A stretch of DNA of 64,000 bases from Atopobiaceae bacterium (GTDB taxonomy: Bacteria; Actinomycetota; Coriobacteriia; Coriobacteriales; Atopobiaceae). Each line of letters opens with the position of its first letter. Position 1 is the stretch's first letter. The notes beneath the pieces are model-generated. The model saw only the letters and a list, made by a program, of their open reading frames with translations. It was not told the DNA's origin and did no database searches. The stretch covers positions 1-64,000 of the forward strand of contig JAUNEG010000005.1 of the NCBI GenBank assembly GCA_030525685.1, in the 5' to 3' direction. Below are positions 37,092 to 48,668 of this stretch, one piece after another. A program made the translations under genes and the position numbers.

Positions 37092-37571
37092 TCACAGTGC
37101 GGAGAGCAGCCCCTCGCCGCGCACGTCGTGCGCGACCAGCCGGACCTCACGCGGGGGTTCCTCCCCGGGCTCGGCCTCGTCATCCAGGCGTGTCACGAAG
37201 ACGTCCACGCGCGCGTCGCCGATCTCGTCGGCGAACTGCTCGCCCCACTCGATGACGCAGACGCCGTCGGCGCCGAGCACGTCGAAGATGCCCGTGTCCT
37301 CCAGCTGCTCGGCGTCGTCGAGCCGATAGAGGTCAAAGTGGCAGAGCGGCATCTCCGCCCCCTCGTAGACCATCTCGATCGTGAACGTGGGGCTCGTGAC
37401 GTCACCCCTCACGCCCATGCCCGCGGCGATGCCCTTGGTAAGCTGGGTCTTGCCGGCGCCGAGATCGCCGGTCAGGACGAGCACGTCGCCTGCGCGCAGG
37501 GTCTCCCCCAGGCGCTCGCCCAGCGCGATGGTCTCCTCGCGCGACACGGTCCGGAAGCTCTTCTCGCTCAT
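37092..37571 (-). CDS. tsaE: tRNA t6A biosynthesis ATPase TsaE
   Basis: TsaE is the small P-loop ATPase that drives the TsaB-TsaD complex. The 159-residue product has Walker A GDLGAGKTQLTKG near residues 39-51, the SPTFTIEMVYEG switch, FDLYRLDD and the W-containing VIEWGEQFADEI. The ATG at 37571 overlaps the stop of the UDG gene by four bases (ATGA), so the two are coupled. The other t6A subunits are in the fusion at 32706-35144. Confidence 0.95.
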   Translation of the reverse strand: MSEKSFRTVSREETIALGERLGETLRAGDVLVLTGDLGAGKTQLTKGIAAGMGVRGDVTSPTFTIEMVYEGAEMPLCHFDLYRLDDAEQLEDTGIFDVLGADGVCVIEWGEQFADEIGDARVDVFVTRLDDEAEPGEEPPREVRLVAHDVRGEGLLSAL

Positions 37572-38182
37572 CGCGCCTCCCCCGCCGGGTGCTCGGCGAG
37601 CCAGGTGCCCACCATCCGCAGGTCGTCCTCGAGCAGCGGCTGCCACTCGGAGTGGTAGATGCAGGCGGCCGGGTGGAACGTCGGGCACACCACGAAGTGG
37701 CCCGTCTGGTGAAGGCGGCCGCGCAGCGACGTCACGCCCGCGCTCGTCCTCAGCACGAACTGCGACGCGAAGTTGCCCAGGCACACGATCACGTCCGGCC
37801 AGATCGAGCGGATCTGCTCGCGCAGGAACGGGGCGCACGCCTCGATCTCCTCGGGCTTGGGGTTGCGGTTTCCGGGCGGTCGGCACTTGACCACGTTTGC
37901 GATGTAGATCTCGTCACGCGTGAGGCCGGCGCAGCCGAGAAGCGCGTCCAGCTTGTGGCCGGCGGCGCCGACGAAGGGCTCGCCCTGCAGGTCCTCGTTG
38001 CGGCCGGGGCCCTCGCCGATGAACATCACCCGCGCATGGGGGTTGCCCACACCGAAGACCAGGTTCGTGCGCGTGGCGCCCAGCGGGCAGAGCTGGCAGT
38101 TGCCCATGAGGTCGCGAATCTCCTGAAGCGAGACCTCGCGCGGCCCCTGGTGCTCGTGGCCAGGAATGCGCATGACGGACAT
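37568..38182 (-). CDS. Iron-sulfur uracil-DNA glycosylase (family 4 type)
   Basis: The 204-residue enzyme removes uracil from DNA. Motifs are CQLCPL near the N-terminus, [20 protein letters not shown] (the active-site loop), [13 protein letters not shown] and a C-terminal PTFHPAA. The cysteine pattern CxxC ... C ... C fits the [4Fe-4S] family 4/5. Two starts are possible; ATG at 38182 has an AGGGGG site at acceptable spacing, while 38173 lacks one. It lies between alr and tsaE. Confidence 0.92.
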   Translation of the reverse strand: MSVMRIPGHEHQGPREVSLQEIRDLMGNCQLCPLGATRTNLVFGVGNPHARVMFIGEGPGRNEDLQGEPFVGAAGHKLDALLGCAGLTRDEIYIANVVKCRPPGNRNPKPEEIEACAPFLREQIRSIWPDVIVCLGNFASQFVLRTSAGVTSLRGRLHQTGHFVVCPTFHPAACIYHSEWQPLLEDDLRMVGTWLAEHPAGEAR

Positions 38183-38228
38183 GAGGTCGAGCCCCCTTCT
38201 CTCGGCGGCGGTCCTGCCGCCGGCGCGG

Positions 38229-39389
38229 CTAGGTGTAGATCTTCTCAAGACGCATCCCAAAGTCGCACACTACCTCGTAGTTGATGGTGTTCCTCAGCCC
38301 CGCCATCTCCTCGGCCGTGATGTGCTCGTCGTCGTCCGCCCCGATCAGGGTCACCACGTCGCCATACTCGACGGGGCGCGTGGGACGGTAGGAGCGGGCA
38401 CCGTTGACGTCCACGGCGAACATGAGCTGGTCCATGCAGATGTTGCCCACCTGGCGGCAGCGTACGCCGCCGACCAGCACGTCCATCTGGTTGGAGAGCT
38501 CGCGGGCGAGGCCGTCCGCGTAGCCGATGGGAACCGTGGCGACCTGGATGTTGCGACGGGGGACCCGCCAGGTGAGGCCGTAGCCCACGCCGTCCCCGAC
38601 GTTGGGGTAGATGACGCGCACCACGCGACCGCGCACGCTCATGACCGGCTCGAGGTCGATGCACCCGTGCGTGGTGTCGGCGGGGTGCAGGCCGTAGAGC
38701 CCCACGCCGACGCGGCACATGTCGAAGTGGCACTCGGGGTGAAGGATGGTGCCCGGGGTGTTGTCGCAGTGCACGAGCCCCGTGTCCAGGCCGGCGCCAC
38801 GCAGCGCCTCGACCGTCTCGCGGAAGCGGTTGAGCTGCAGGGCGAAGTCCCAGTCGTCGGGGACATCGGCGGTCGCGAAGTGCGTGAAGGTGCCCGCGCA
38901 CTCGAGGCCGCGGTGGAAGTCGATCGTGCGGCGCAGCTCGACGGCGTCGGCGCGACGGACGCCGATCCGGGTCATGCCCGTGTCCACGGCGAGGTGATAG
39001 CGCGCCACGCGACCGGCCGAGGCGGCGGCCTCGCCGAGGGCGAGCGCGAACTCGGAGGTGTACACGGCGGGCATGAGGTCGTACTCGACGAGCGTCTGGA
39101 CGCAGGTCGCCGGGGGCTCGGAGAGGATGAGGATGGGCCACTCGATCCCCGCCTCGCGAAGGGCGACGCCCTCCCTCACGGTGGCGACGGCGAACTGGCT
39201 GGCCCCGGCGGCGTGCATGGTCTTGATGCACGGAACGGCCCCGTGGCCGTAGGCGTCGGCCTTGACCACGCACATCATCTCGACGCCGCGGCCCAGGAGG
39301 CGCCTGAACGCCGACGTGTTCCTCCTCAGCGCCGCAAGGTTGACCTCGACCCAAGCCCAACGGCTCTCGGGTCCCTGAACCCTCTCCAC
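38229..39389 (-). CDS. alr: Alanine racemase
   Basis: Alr makes D-alanine for peptidoglycan using PLP. The 386-residue protein has the PLP lysine near residue 43 in VVKADAYGHG, the DTGMTRIGVR loop, the second catalytic tyrosine region VGYGLTWRVP and GNICMDQLMF. The start is GTG at 39389 with GGAGCC just before it. It lies between nnr and udg in the glmM-to-tsaE gene run; the nnr-alr-tsaE association is frequent in Gram-positive bacteria. Confidence 0.95.
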   Translation of the reverse strand: MERVQGPESRWAWVEVNLAALRRNTSAFRRLLGRGVEMMCVVKADAYGHGAVPCIKTMHAAGASQFAVATVREGVALREAGIEWPILILSEPPATCVQTLVEYDLMPAVYTSEFALALGEAAASAGRVARYHLAVDTGMTRIGVRRADAVELRRTIDFHRGLECAGTFTHFATADVPDDWDFALQLNRFRETVEALRGAGLDTGLVHCDNTPGTILHPECHFDMCRVGVGLYGLHPADTTHGCIDLEPVMSVRGRVVRVIYPNVGDGVGYGLTWRVPRRNIQVATVPIGYADGLARELSNQMDVLVGGVRCRQVGNICMDQLMFAVDVNGARSYRPTRPVEYGDVVTLIGADDDEHITAEEMAGLRNTINYEVVCDFGMRLEKIYT

Positions 39390-39419
39390 GGCTCCACCTT
39401 CCTGCGGCCTACGGCCGCG

Positions 39420-41033
39420 TTACTCCCCCGCCGGTCCGTCGGGATAGGCGACGTGCGCGTCGACGGCGTCCGAGGCGACGCCGACCACGTCTATGATGTC
39501 ACTCGCCATCACCGCGCGCGAGCCCCGGCGCTCGGCGGCGAGCGTTCCGGCGTAGGCGTGCACCTCGCAGACGTAGGCGGCCAGCAGCGCGGGGTCGACG
39601 TCGACCTCGGTACGCTGGGCCAGCGCGGACGCCATCATGCCCGCCAGCACGTCGCCCGACCCCGCCGTGGCGAGCGCGGCCGGACCCGGCTTGGGGAGCA
39701 CGGCCCGCTCCACGCTCACGCAGCAGGTCGCGGTGCCCTTGCCCACGACGACGAGCTCGGAGCCCCCGTCCGCCCAGACGATGTCGCGCGCGGCGTCGAG
39801 CTGGTCCGAGAGGGAGGAGACCCCGCCGGCCGGACGGCCCACCAGGCGCGCCAGCTCGCCCCGGTGCGGGGTGAGGACGAGCGGGGCGGAGCGGCGGATG
39901 ATCTCGGGGTACTGAGGGAGCGCGCCGCTGGTCAGGCGCGCGAGGCAGTTGAGGCCGTCGGCGTCCACCACCATCGGGACGTCCATGCCGAGAAGTGCCG
40001 AGACGACGGCGCAGGTGCCGCCGCTCACGCGGAGCCCCGGGCCCACCAAGACCGCGGAGGAGCGCTCGGCGAGCTTGCAGACCACGTCGCGCGCGTCGGC
40101 GGTCAGGGTCCCGTCGGCGTCCTCCGGGAGCGGCACCACGGGAATCTCCAGCAGATGCGCCTGGGCGACCGCCGCCGCGGAGGCGGGGGTCGCCAGCGTC
40201 ACGTAGCCGGCGCCCATGCGGGCGGCGGCGAGGGCGGCCATGATCGCGGCGCCCGGGTAGCGCCGAGAGCCGCCCACGACGAGCACGGAGCCGCGGCTGA
40301 ACTTGTCGACGGCGGACGTGCGGGGAAGCAGCGCCTCGAGGTAGTCCGCGAGGTCCGTCCTCCAAGCGACGGGGTCCTCGTCGACCACGAGCCGGTCGGT
40401 CTGCTCGGCGAGCGGCGCCACGACGATGGCGCCGCACACGTCCCGCCCGTCGTCGGTCAGCAGGCCCGGCTTGAGCGCCAGCATCGTCACTGTCATGTCG
40501 GCGACCACGCACGCCTCGGCGGCGAGGCCGGTCTGGGCGGACAGGCCGCTCGGAACGTCGACGGAGACCACGCGGGCCGCGCTCGCGTTGAGGCATTCGA
40601 TCCAGATGTCGAACGGGGCTCTGACCTCCCCGTGGAAGCCGGTGCCGAGCATGCAGTCGAGGGCGACGTCCGCCGTGGCGAGAAGGTCGTCGAGCTCGTC
40701 GCGGGACGGTCCCACCAGCACCGAGGCACCGGCGCGCACCGCGCTCTGCGCCACCTGGCGCGGGAGGTCCCCGGGCAGCGCGTCAGGCTCGACGGGGGAC
40801 ACCACGGTCACGTTGGCGCCCTGGGCGCGCAGCGCCTCGGCGGCGACCCACCCGTCGCCGCCGTTGTTGCCCATGCCGGCGAGGACCACGACGTTGTCCA
40901 TCTCGCCCAGCTCGAGCACCTCCTGGGCGGCGGCGAGCCCGGCCCGGTGCATGAGCTCGGAAACGCTCACGCCCTCGCGGGTCAGGGCCACCTCGACGCG
41001 CCTCACGTCATCAATGTTCAGCACTGGCTGCAT
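39420..41033 (-). CDS. nnr: Bifunctional NAD(P)H-hydrate epimerase/dehydratase
   Basis: Nnr repairs hydrated NAD(P)H. The 537-residue chain joins an N-terminal YjeF_N epimerase (AGMGNNGGDGWVAAEALRAQ, ALDCMLGTGFHGEVR, VDVPSGLSAQTG) to a C-terminal ADP/ATP-dependent dehydratase of ribokinase fold (VGGSRRYPGAA, VLTPHRGELARL, ATAGSGDVLAGM). ATG at 41033 follows GGAGG; a TTG seven codons earlier is less likely. It is between acpS and alr. Confidence 0.95.
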   Translation of the reverse strand: MQPVLNIDDVRRVEVALTREGVSVSELMHRAGLAAAQEVLELGEMDNVVVLAGMGNNGGDGWVAAEALRAQGANVTVVSPVEPDALPGDLPRQVAQSAVRAGASVLVGPSRDELDDLLATADVALDCMLGTGFHGEVRAPFDIWIECLNASAARVVSVDVPSGLSAQTGLAAEACVVADMTVTMLALKPGLLTDDGRDVCGAIVVAPLAEQTDRLVVDEDPVAWRTDLADYLEALLPRTSAVDKFSRGSVLVVGGSRRYPGAAIMAALAAARMGAGYVTLATPASAAAVAQAHLLEIPVVPLPEDADGTLTADARDVVCKLAERSSAVLVGPGLRVSGGTCAVVSALLGMDVPMVVDADGLNCLARLTSGALPQYPEIIRRSAPLVLTPHRGELARLVGRPAGGVSSLSDQLDAARDIVWADGGSELVVVGKGTATCCVSVERAVLPKPGPAALATAGSGDVLAGMMASALAQRTEVDVDPALLAAYVCEVHAYAGTLAAERRGSRAVMASDIIDVVGVASDAVDAHVAYPDGPAGE

Positions 41034-41082
41034 ATCCGCACCTCCGAAGGGCAACGGCGAACTTGGTCGTCACCCATCATAC

Positions 41083-41622
41083 TCAAGAGTCCAGCCGGGG
41101 TGACCCCGCCGCCCTGAGCTCCAGGTCGTCGAGCTCCGCGTCCTGCACGCGCTCGAGCTCGTCGAGCACGGCGCGCGCCTCCTTGAACGAGTTCGCGAGG
41201 GCTCGCTCCGCGTCGCGGCGGGTGTCGGGCGCGGGGCGGACGTCGTCGGTCACCGCGATGGCGTTTGCGACCGCGACGTCGTGGGTGTGCGATATGGAGA
41301 GGGCGATCTCGCGGATGCCCTTCTCGCGGGCGACCTCCGCCGCACGGCCGCTCAGCAGCGCGCGCGGCCGGCCCGACTCGTCGCGACCGACGGACACGTC
41401 GCGAAACCCGACGCCGTCCGCGAAACCGGTCCCCAGCGCCTTGACCACCGCCTCGCGCGCCGCGAAGCGCGCGGCGTAGTGCTCCGCCGGGCGGGCGCAC
41501 CTCTCGCAGTAGGCCCGCTCCTCGTCGGTGAAGACGCGCCGCGCGAAGTTGGGGCGCCGCGCGAGCACCCGCTCCATGCGGTCGATCTCCAGCATGTCCA
41601 CGCCGATTCCAGCAGTTGCCAT
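41083..41622 (-). CDS. acpS: Holo-[acyl-carrier-protein] synthase with C-terminal extension
   Basis: AcpS transfers 4'-phosphopantetheine to ACP. Motifs are GIGVDMLEIDRM, FTDEERAYC, FAAREAVVKALGTGF and SISHTHDVAVANAIAV. The core ends near residue 125, as usual, but the protein continues to 179 residues with a helical, acidic tail (ALANSFKEARAVLDELERVQ and so on) not seen in standard AcpS. The start ATG at 41622 lies three bases inside the spacer after the glmS stop. The tail's function is unknown. Confidence 0.92.
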   Translation of the reverse strand: MATAGIGVDMLEIDRMERVLARRPNFARRVFTDEERAYCERCARPAEHYAARFAAREAVVKALGTGFADGVGFRDVSVGRDESGRPRALLSGRAAEVAREKGIREIALSISHTHDVAVANAIAVTDDVRPAPDTRRDAERALANSFKEARAVLDELERVQDAELDDLELRAAGSPRLDS

Positions 41623-41624
41623 GA

Positions 41625-43475
<1,851 letters not shown>

Positions 43476-43541
43476 GGTGCCTCCTCTGGACGGGACGGCG
43501 GCGCCGCCCGTGGGTTCGGTCCGCGCCCGGCTCCCGCGCGC

Positions 43542-44879
43542 CTACGCGCGGTGGGGCTCAAGCGCCTCGAGCACGATGCCGTTCGCCTGCTTGCAGAGCT
43601 CGTCGGTGGGCGCCTCGGCCAGCACGCGCACGAGCGGCTCGGTGCCGGAGGCGCGCACGAGCACGCGGCCCTGGCCGGCGAGGAACTCCTCGGCCCGCTT
43701 GACGGAGTCCAGCACGGCGGCGTCTCCCATCGCGGCGTCCTTGTCCTTCACGCGGACGTTCACGAGCTCCTGCGGGTAGAGTTTCACCGGGGCGCAGAGC
43801 TGGGAGAGCGTCTCGCGCTCGGCGCGAATGACCTCCATGAGGCGCAGGGACGTCATGATGCCGTCACCGGTGCACTCGATGTCGCCGAAGATGATGTGGC
43901 CGGACTGCTCGCCGCCCAGGCTGTAGCCCTTCTCGCGCATGCAGGCGTAGACGAAGCGGTCGCCCACCGCGGTGGTCTCGTAGGAGAGGTGCGCCTCGTC
44001 GAGGGCCTTGAACAGGCCGTAGTTGCTCATGACGGTGGGGACCACGGTGCCGGCGGTGAGGCGACCGTGCTTGTTCAGGTAGACGCCGCAGACGTAGAGG
44101 ATCAGGTCACCGTCGACCACGTTGCCGCGCTCGTCCACGGCAAGGCACCGGTCGGCGTCGCCGTCGTAGGCGAAGCCCACGTCGAGGCCCTGCTCGACCA
44201 CGTGGCGGCGCAGGCGGTCGATGTGGGTGGAGCCGCAGTCGACGTTGATGTTGAAGCCGTCGGGGGCGTTGTTGATCACGCGCACGTCCGCGCCGAGGGC
44301 GTCGAAGACGGGCTTGGCGACGGAGGACGCGGCGCCGTTGGCGCAGTCCAGGCCGATCTTCACGCCCTGGAGCGAGAAGTTCGCGCTCGCGATGAGGTGC
44401 GCGACGTAGCGGTTGCGGCCCTGCATGTAGTCGACGGTGCAGCCGATGGCGTCGCCGGTCGCCAGCGGAACCTCAACCTCGCCGTCGATGTAGGCCTCGA
44501 TGAGTTCCAGGACGTCCTCGTCCATCTTGTAGCCCTCGCCGTTGACGAGCTTGATGCCGTTGTCGGTGTAGGGGTTGTGGCTCGCGGAGATGATGATGCC
44601 GCAGTCGAAGCGGCCGTCGACGGTCTCGTACGCCACGCCCGGGGTCGGGATCACGTGCAGGAGGTAGGCGTCAGCGCCGGAGGCGACGAGGCCGGCGACC
44701 AGGGCGTTCTCGAACATGTAGCTGGAGCGGCGCGTGTCCTTGCCCACGACCACGCGCGCCTTGCGCTCCTGGTGCGCACCGTAGTACCAGCCCACGTAGC
44801 GACCGATCTTGAACGCGTGGTCCACGGTCAGGGTGTTGTTGGCCTCGCCGCGGAATCCGTCGGTGCCAAAGTACTTCAT
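43542..44879 (-). CDS. glmM: Phosphoglucosamine mutase
   Basis: GlmM interconverts GlcN-6-P and GlcN-1-P. The 445-residue protein shows YFGTDGFRGEANN at the N-terminus, the phosphoserine loop ISASHNPYTDNGIK, metal-binding DGDADRC and sugar-binding GGEQSGHIIFG. C-terminal RASGTEPLVRV binds phosphate. ATG at 44879 is selected by homology. It opens the run glmM-glmS-acpS-nnr-alr-udg-tsaE. A seven-unit repeat array occupies the region directly upstream. Confidence 0.97.
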   Translation of the reverse strand: MKYFGTDGFRGEANNTLTVDHAFKIGRYVGWYYGAHQERKARVVVGKDTRRSSYMFENALVAGLVASGADAYLLHVIPTPGVAYETVDGRFDCGIIISASHNPYTDNGIKLVNGEGYKMDEDVLELIEAYIDGEVEVPLATGDAIGCTVDYMQGRNRYVAHLIASANFSLQGVKIGLDCANGAASSVAKPVFDALGADVRVINNAPDGFNINVDCGSTHIDRLRRHVVEQGLDVGFAYDGDADRCLAVDERGNVVDGDLILYVCGVYLNKHGRLTAGTVVPTVMSNYGLFKALDEAHLSYETTAVGDRFVYACMREKGYSLGGEQSGHIIFGDIECTGDGIMTSLRLMEVIRAERETLSQLCAPVKLYPQELVNVRVKDKDAAMGDAAVLDSVKRAEEFLAGQGRVLVRASGTEPLVRVLAEAPTDELCKQANGIVLEALEPHRA

Positions 44880-44986
44880 GTCGGGCCCCCAGGTGGTTTC
44901 GGCAAAAAGACCCACCTATTGTCGCACATCTGGGCCGGGTGCTCAGAAACTCGACAGTCCTGGAGTCCTGCGTGCGCCCGGACGAC

Positions 44987-45259
44987 GTCCCGGAATCGCC
45001 GGGCTTCTCGCTTAGCGAGAAGAGCGCGTCCCGAAATCGCCGGCCTTCTCCGCCTGATGGGATTTCTCGTCCCAGAAAACGGGAGGTTCTCCGTTCAAAC
45101 AGCACCTGTCGCGGGGAACTCCGCCAATTCTGGGACGGGAAGGGCGCTTGGCCGGAGAACCCCGCCAATTCCTAGAAGCCCTTCCCGCCCGGGCGGAGAA
45201 GGATGCCGTTTTCAGGACGCCGCTTGCGCCCAACCGGGGAATCTCCCACTTTTTAGGAC
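44987..45259. repeat. Seven-unit 41-bp-pitch repeat array, copy 2
   Basis: The layout is the same as at 12857-13129. Minus-oriented units start at 44987, 45028 and 45069; plus-oriented units start at 45111, 45152, 45193 and 45234. All same-direction steps are 41 bp and the centre step is 42 bp, as in copy 1. Units vary around GCGGAGAA then GCC and TTCCGGGAC. Spacers are also related between the copies (for example CTGATGGGATTTCTC against CTGGCAGGTCTTCTC). It lies between rpsI and glmM. Confidence 0.9.
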
Positions 45260-45280
45260 GGCTCTCCCGCACACAGAGAA

Positions 45281-45309
45281 GGGCCCGCCGAGAGGAACTC
45301 GACGGGCCC
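45281..45309 (-). terminator. rpsI terminator
   Basis: GGGCCCGCCGAG and CTCGACGGGCCC form a 12-bp stem with a five-base loop, 23 bp past the rpsI stop, followed on the minus strand by CTTCTCTG. Confidence 0.8.
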
Positions 45310-45331
45310 GAAAAGCGTATGCGAAGAAGCC

Positions 45332-45727
<396 letters not shown>

Positions 45728-45730
45728 CGG

Positions 45731-46171
45731 TTAGGCCCTCCAATCAATCTTGACGGGGTTCTGGGCCGTGTGCGGGTGCTCGGGGCCGGCGTAGACCTTG
45801 AGCTTCATGCCCTGCTTGCGGCCGAGGGTGGTCTTGGGGAGCATGCCCTTGATGGCGTGCTCGACGACACGCTCGGGGTGCTTCTCCATGGCCTCGCGGA
45901 AGCTCTCGAGCTTGAGGCCGCCGAGATAGCCGGAATGGCGCCAGTACTGCTTGTGCTCGGCCTTGACGCCCGTGAGGACGACCTTGTCGGCGTTGATGAC
46001 GACGACGAAGTCGCCGGTGTCGGCGTTGGGGGTGTACTGCGGCTTGTTCTTGCCGCGCAGGATCATGGCCGCGGTGGTGGCCAGACGACCGAGCGTCGCG
46101 CCCTCGGCGTCGATGAGCACCCACTTGCGCTCGACTTCGCCGTTCTTGGCGAACTGAGTCGACTTCTTCAC
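45731..46171 (-). CDS. rplM: Ribosomal protein uL13
   Basis: The 146-residue protein has [40 protein letters not shown] and the [20 protein letters not shown] segment of L13. GGAGG precedes the ATG. A TATACT -10-like box lies on the minus strand at 46266-46271. 46172-46411 holds this promoter region and the terminator at 46357-46388. Confidence 0.98.
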   Translation of the reverse strand: MKKSTQFAKNGEVERKWVLIDAEGATLGRLATTAAMILRGKNKPQYTPNADTGDFVVVINADKVVLTGVKAEHKQYWRHSGYLGGLKLESFREAMEKHPERVVEHAIKGMLPKTTLGRKQGMKLKVYAGPEHPHTAQNPVKIDWRA

Positions 46172-46356
46172 TTGACTCCTCCTACGTACCTGCTTGGTGG
46201 CGGCTTCTGGACAAACCGCCGTGCTTTTTGTCAGAGATTACGGGGCTCTGTGGAAAAGCTGTAAGAGTATAGCGCAACGACGCCGCGCCCCGCCTGTGAT
46301 TTTTCCGTACACAACCTGTACAGACACCGCCTTTTGGGCGGGGCGCCGAGAAGAAC

Positions 46357-46388
46357 GGGGCGCCGCGGGCACTCCCGCGACGCCCCGT
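46357..46388 (-). terminator. Terminator-like hairpin
   Basis: ACGGGGCGCCGCGGG and CCCGCGACGCCCCGT form a strong stem with a four-base loop, just past the end of the GH31 pseudogene. Confidence 0.7.
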
Positions 46389-46411
46389 TGGGCTGGTGCG
46401 GCCACCGCCCG

Positions 46412-48330
46412 CTAGTCGCGACGGTTCCGCAGCCTCACGACCACCGCTGCCGCCACGACGACCACGGCAGCCACGGCCACGCCCACCACGGGCAGGCTGG
46501 CGTCACCGGTCTTGGCGAGCTCGTCGCCCTCGTCCGTGGTGGTGTCGCCGGGCTTCTGGTCGCCGCCGGGCTTCTGCTCGTCGTCACCGCCGGGCTTCTG
46601 CTCGGCGTCCTTGAGGCCGTCGTAGGCGCTCTGGAGGGCGGAGAGCCTGGCGTCGACGTCGTCCTACGTGGCCGCGTCGTCGGCGAGGGCGCGCCGGGCG
46701 TCGGCAAGGGCGTTTGCGAACGGGGTCCACGTGGCCTCGGCGTAGTCCTCGGCGTTGAGACCGGCGGCCTCGATTTCATCGACGAGCTGCTGGAGCGCGG
46801 TCTTGTCAACGGCAGCCGGGTCCTCGTGTTTGGTGCCGTAGAAGCGAATCTCGGATGCGCTGCAGTACCGGTCCGGAACGTCGCCGCCGGCGTGGTTGAC
46901 CTTGAACATCACGTACCGGGTGGTCTGCAGGGCAAACGCGGCCTGCTGCCACGCGGTGCGGTTGGTCAGGTTCTTGCCGTCATTGGCGTACGTGAAGGTG
47001 CCAAGGCTCACGACCGTGGAGTCCTCGGCGGCCTCATAGCCGTTGTCGGCGTAGGCCTGGAGGTCCTCGGCGCTCGCGGCGGAGAGGATCTCGACCTCAA
47101 AGATGTCGCCGTTGGTGCCGTTCTGGCGTGGCAGGAACGTGACGTCGGTCAGGTCGTACTCCGCGGCAAGGTCGAAGATCAGGTACTGCGGCATGTACAC
47201 CGCGTTGTTGTAGTCGGAGTGCCAGTAGCTCTGATCGTTGTAATCGAGCACGCGCCCCGGATACGCGCCCTCGATCGCGCCGGCGTCGGAGGAGGCGTCA
47301 ACGACCGTGACGCTCGTCTCGGCATCGGTGTTAATGAGCGTCGTCTCGTCAACCGGGCGCATCTCGAGCGCGTCAATCGCATCCTGGGTGGCAACCGCGG
47401 CGGCGGCCACGTCGTTGGCGGAGTATCCGCCAGCGGCGATGAGGTCCTGGCCCGCCCTGACGGCAGCCTGGAGCGCCTCGAAGCTCTCGGCCGTGTAGGC
47501 GGAGGAGCTGTAGGCTCCGGCATCCCTGATGGCCTGCTCGAGCGCGGAGGTGTCCACGCCCTCGAGGACGGTCACGTCATAGGAGGCCGTCTTGGTCGGA
47601 TTCAGCACGGAGGCCACCGTAATGGTGGCCTTGCCGGCCTTGTTGCCGCGGAGGAATCAGACGATGTTGCCCTCGGCGGTGCCCGTGGGATGCTGATGGT
47701 GCTGCCCGTGTGGATGTAGCGGCCATTCTGCATGCCGCCGCCGAAGAAGTTCTCGGCGTTGCCCTTCTCCAGGTACTGCACCGTGGAGTTGCCGTTGAAC
47801 TGGATCGGCGCCGTCTCCTGCATCACGACGTTCTCGCCGTCGGAGACGGTCATGAGCGCGGACTCCCTGTCAAAGGAGACCGTGGTGTCACCGGCGGTGA
47901 TGGTGAGCTCATCCCCGTCAACGGTGACGCCCTGCGGCGACTCATAGGCGTCGGAGTCGTCCGGCTGCGCCTGGATGCGGGCCGTGTGATCCGAGCTGTT
48001 GGGCGTCGCGTACGGGTCAAACTCGCCGGACGGGTCGACCACGTAGTGGAAGATGCCGTCCTCGAGGAAGGTGATGCGGCCCTCAACCTCCCCGGAGTCC
48101 GTGTTGAACGTGATGTTCACCTGGCTGGGGTTCTGCTCGTCCTGCGTCATGCTCGCGACGCTCGCCAGCGAACCCTGGAAGTCCGCGTCAACCGGCGCCG
48201 CGAACGCCGGAATCGCCGGCATCGCCGTCAGCAGCAGCGAGGCGGTCATCGTGCCGGCAAGCGCACGGCGCAACCCGTCCCTCAATGCCTCTCGCCTTCT
48301 TGCTCTGTGCCCCTTTTGGTAGTCGGCCAT
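46412..48330 (-). pseudogene. Cell-wall-anchored GH31 glycosidase, decayed
   Basis: The start ATG at 48330 gives a signal peptide (MTASLLLTAMPAIPAFA) and a GH31 N-terminal domain ending ENFFGGGMQNGRYIHTG and STISI. Near 47640-47700 the frame breaks, with a stop, and the whole catalytic barrel is missing. Downstream come an Ig-like piece (NKAGKATITVASVLNP), a FIVAR repeat, an F5/8 type C/CBM32 domain (AAEYDLTDVTFLP, RYCSASEIRFYG), a second FIVAR repeat interrupted by an in-frame TAG at 46664, then ELAKTGDASLPVVGVAV and RLRNRRD, a sortase anchor. Intact relatives are surface alpha-glycosidases acting on host or dietary glycans. Confidence 0.88.
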
Positions 48331-48471
48331 ATGTTGCCACCTTTCCCCTCTGCCCCCTGCCGGACCCCCTGCGCCGCCCGCGCGGCAACCAGCCGGCATA
48401 CAAGAGCCTTTCACTAGCCCTCTCATTGTTTTACAGCCCCCCTTCAAGCCCTTCCTCACTTGTCCGTAGGC

Positions 48472-48558
48472 GGCAGAAAAGCCCCCCCCCCAGCGGCATT
48501 CAGACAGCTAAACGCCGGAGCTGGTATTAAAACTCTGATATAAGCTGGGCTTTCTGCC
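48472..48558. terminator. Large inverted repeat between GH31 remnant and fruK
   Basis: GGCAGAAAAGCCC (48472-48484) and GGGCTTTCTGCC (48547-48558) enclose an A/T-richer centre with a run of ten C. It lies in the divergent gap 48331-48668, which otherwise contains only the fruK ribosome-binding site. Confidence 0.5.
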
Positions 48559-48668
48559 AGTAACCAGTTGGAGCGTCCCAGACCTCATCCACCGACCGTT
48601 TTGCCCCGCCAGCCCCCGCAGGTTCTAAAATGTTTCCGACCGACATCGCCGCGCCAGAGGAGGCTCCG

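Noticed and set aside
43476-43541. glmS ribozyme
   Set aside because: The gap is only 66 bp and lacks the conserved core; the ribozyme is also largely a Firmicutes feature.
46664-46666. TAG in the GH31 gene as a programmed read-through or recoded codon
   Set aside because: No supporting element is visible and the same gene has a frame break and a missing catalytic domain, so nonsense mutation is simpler.
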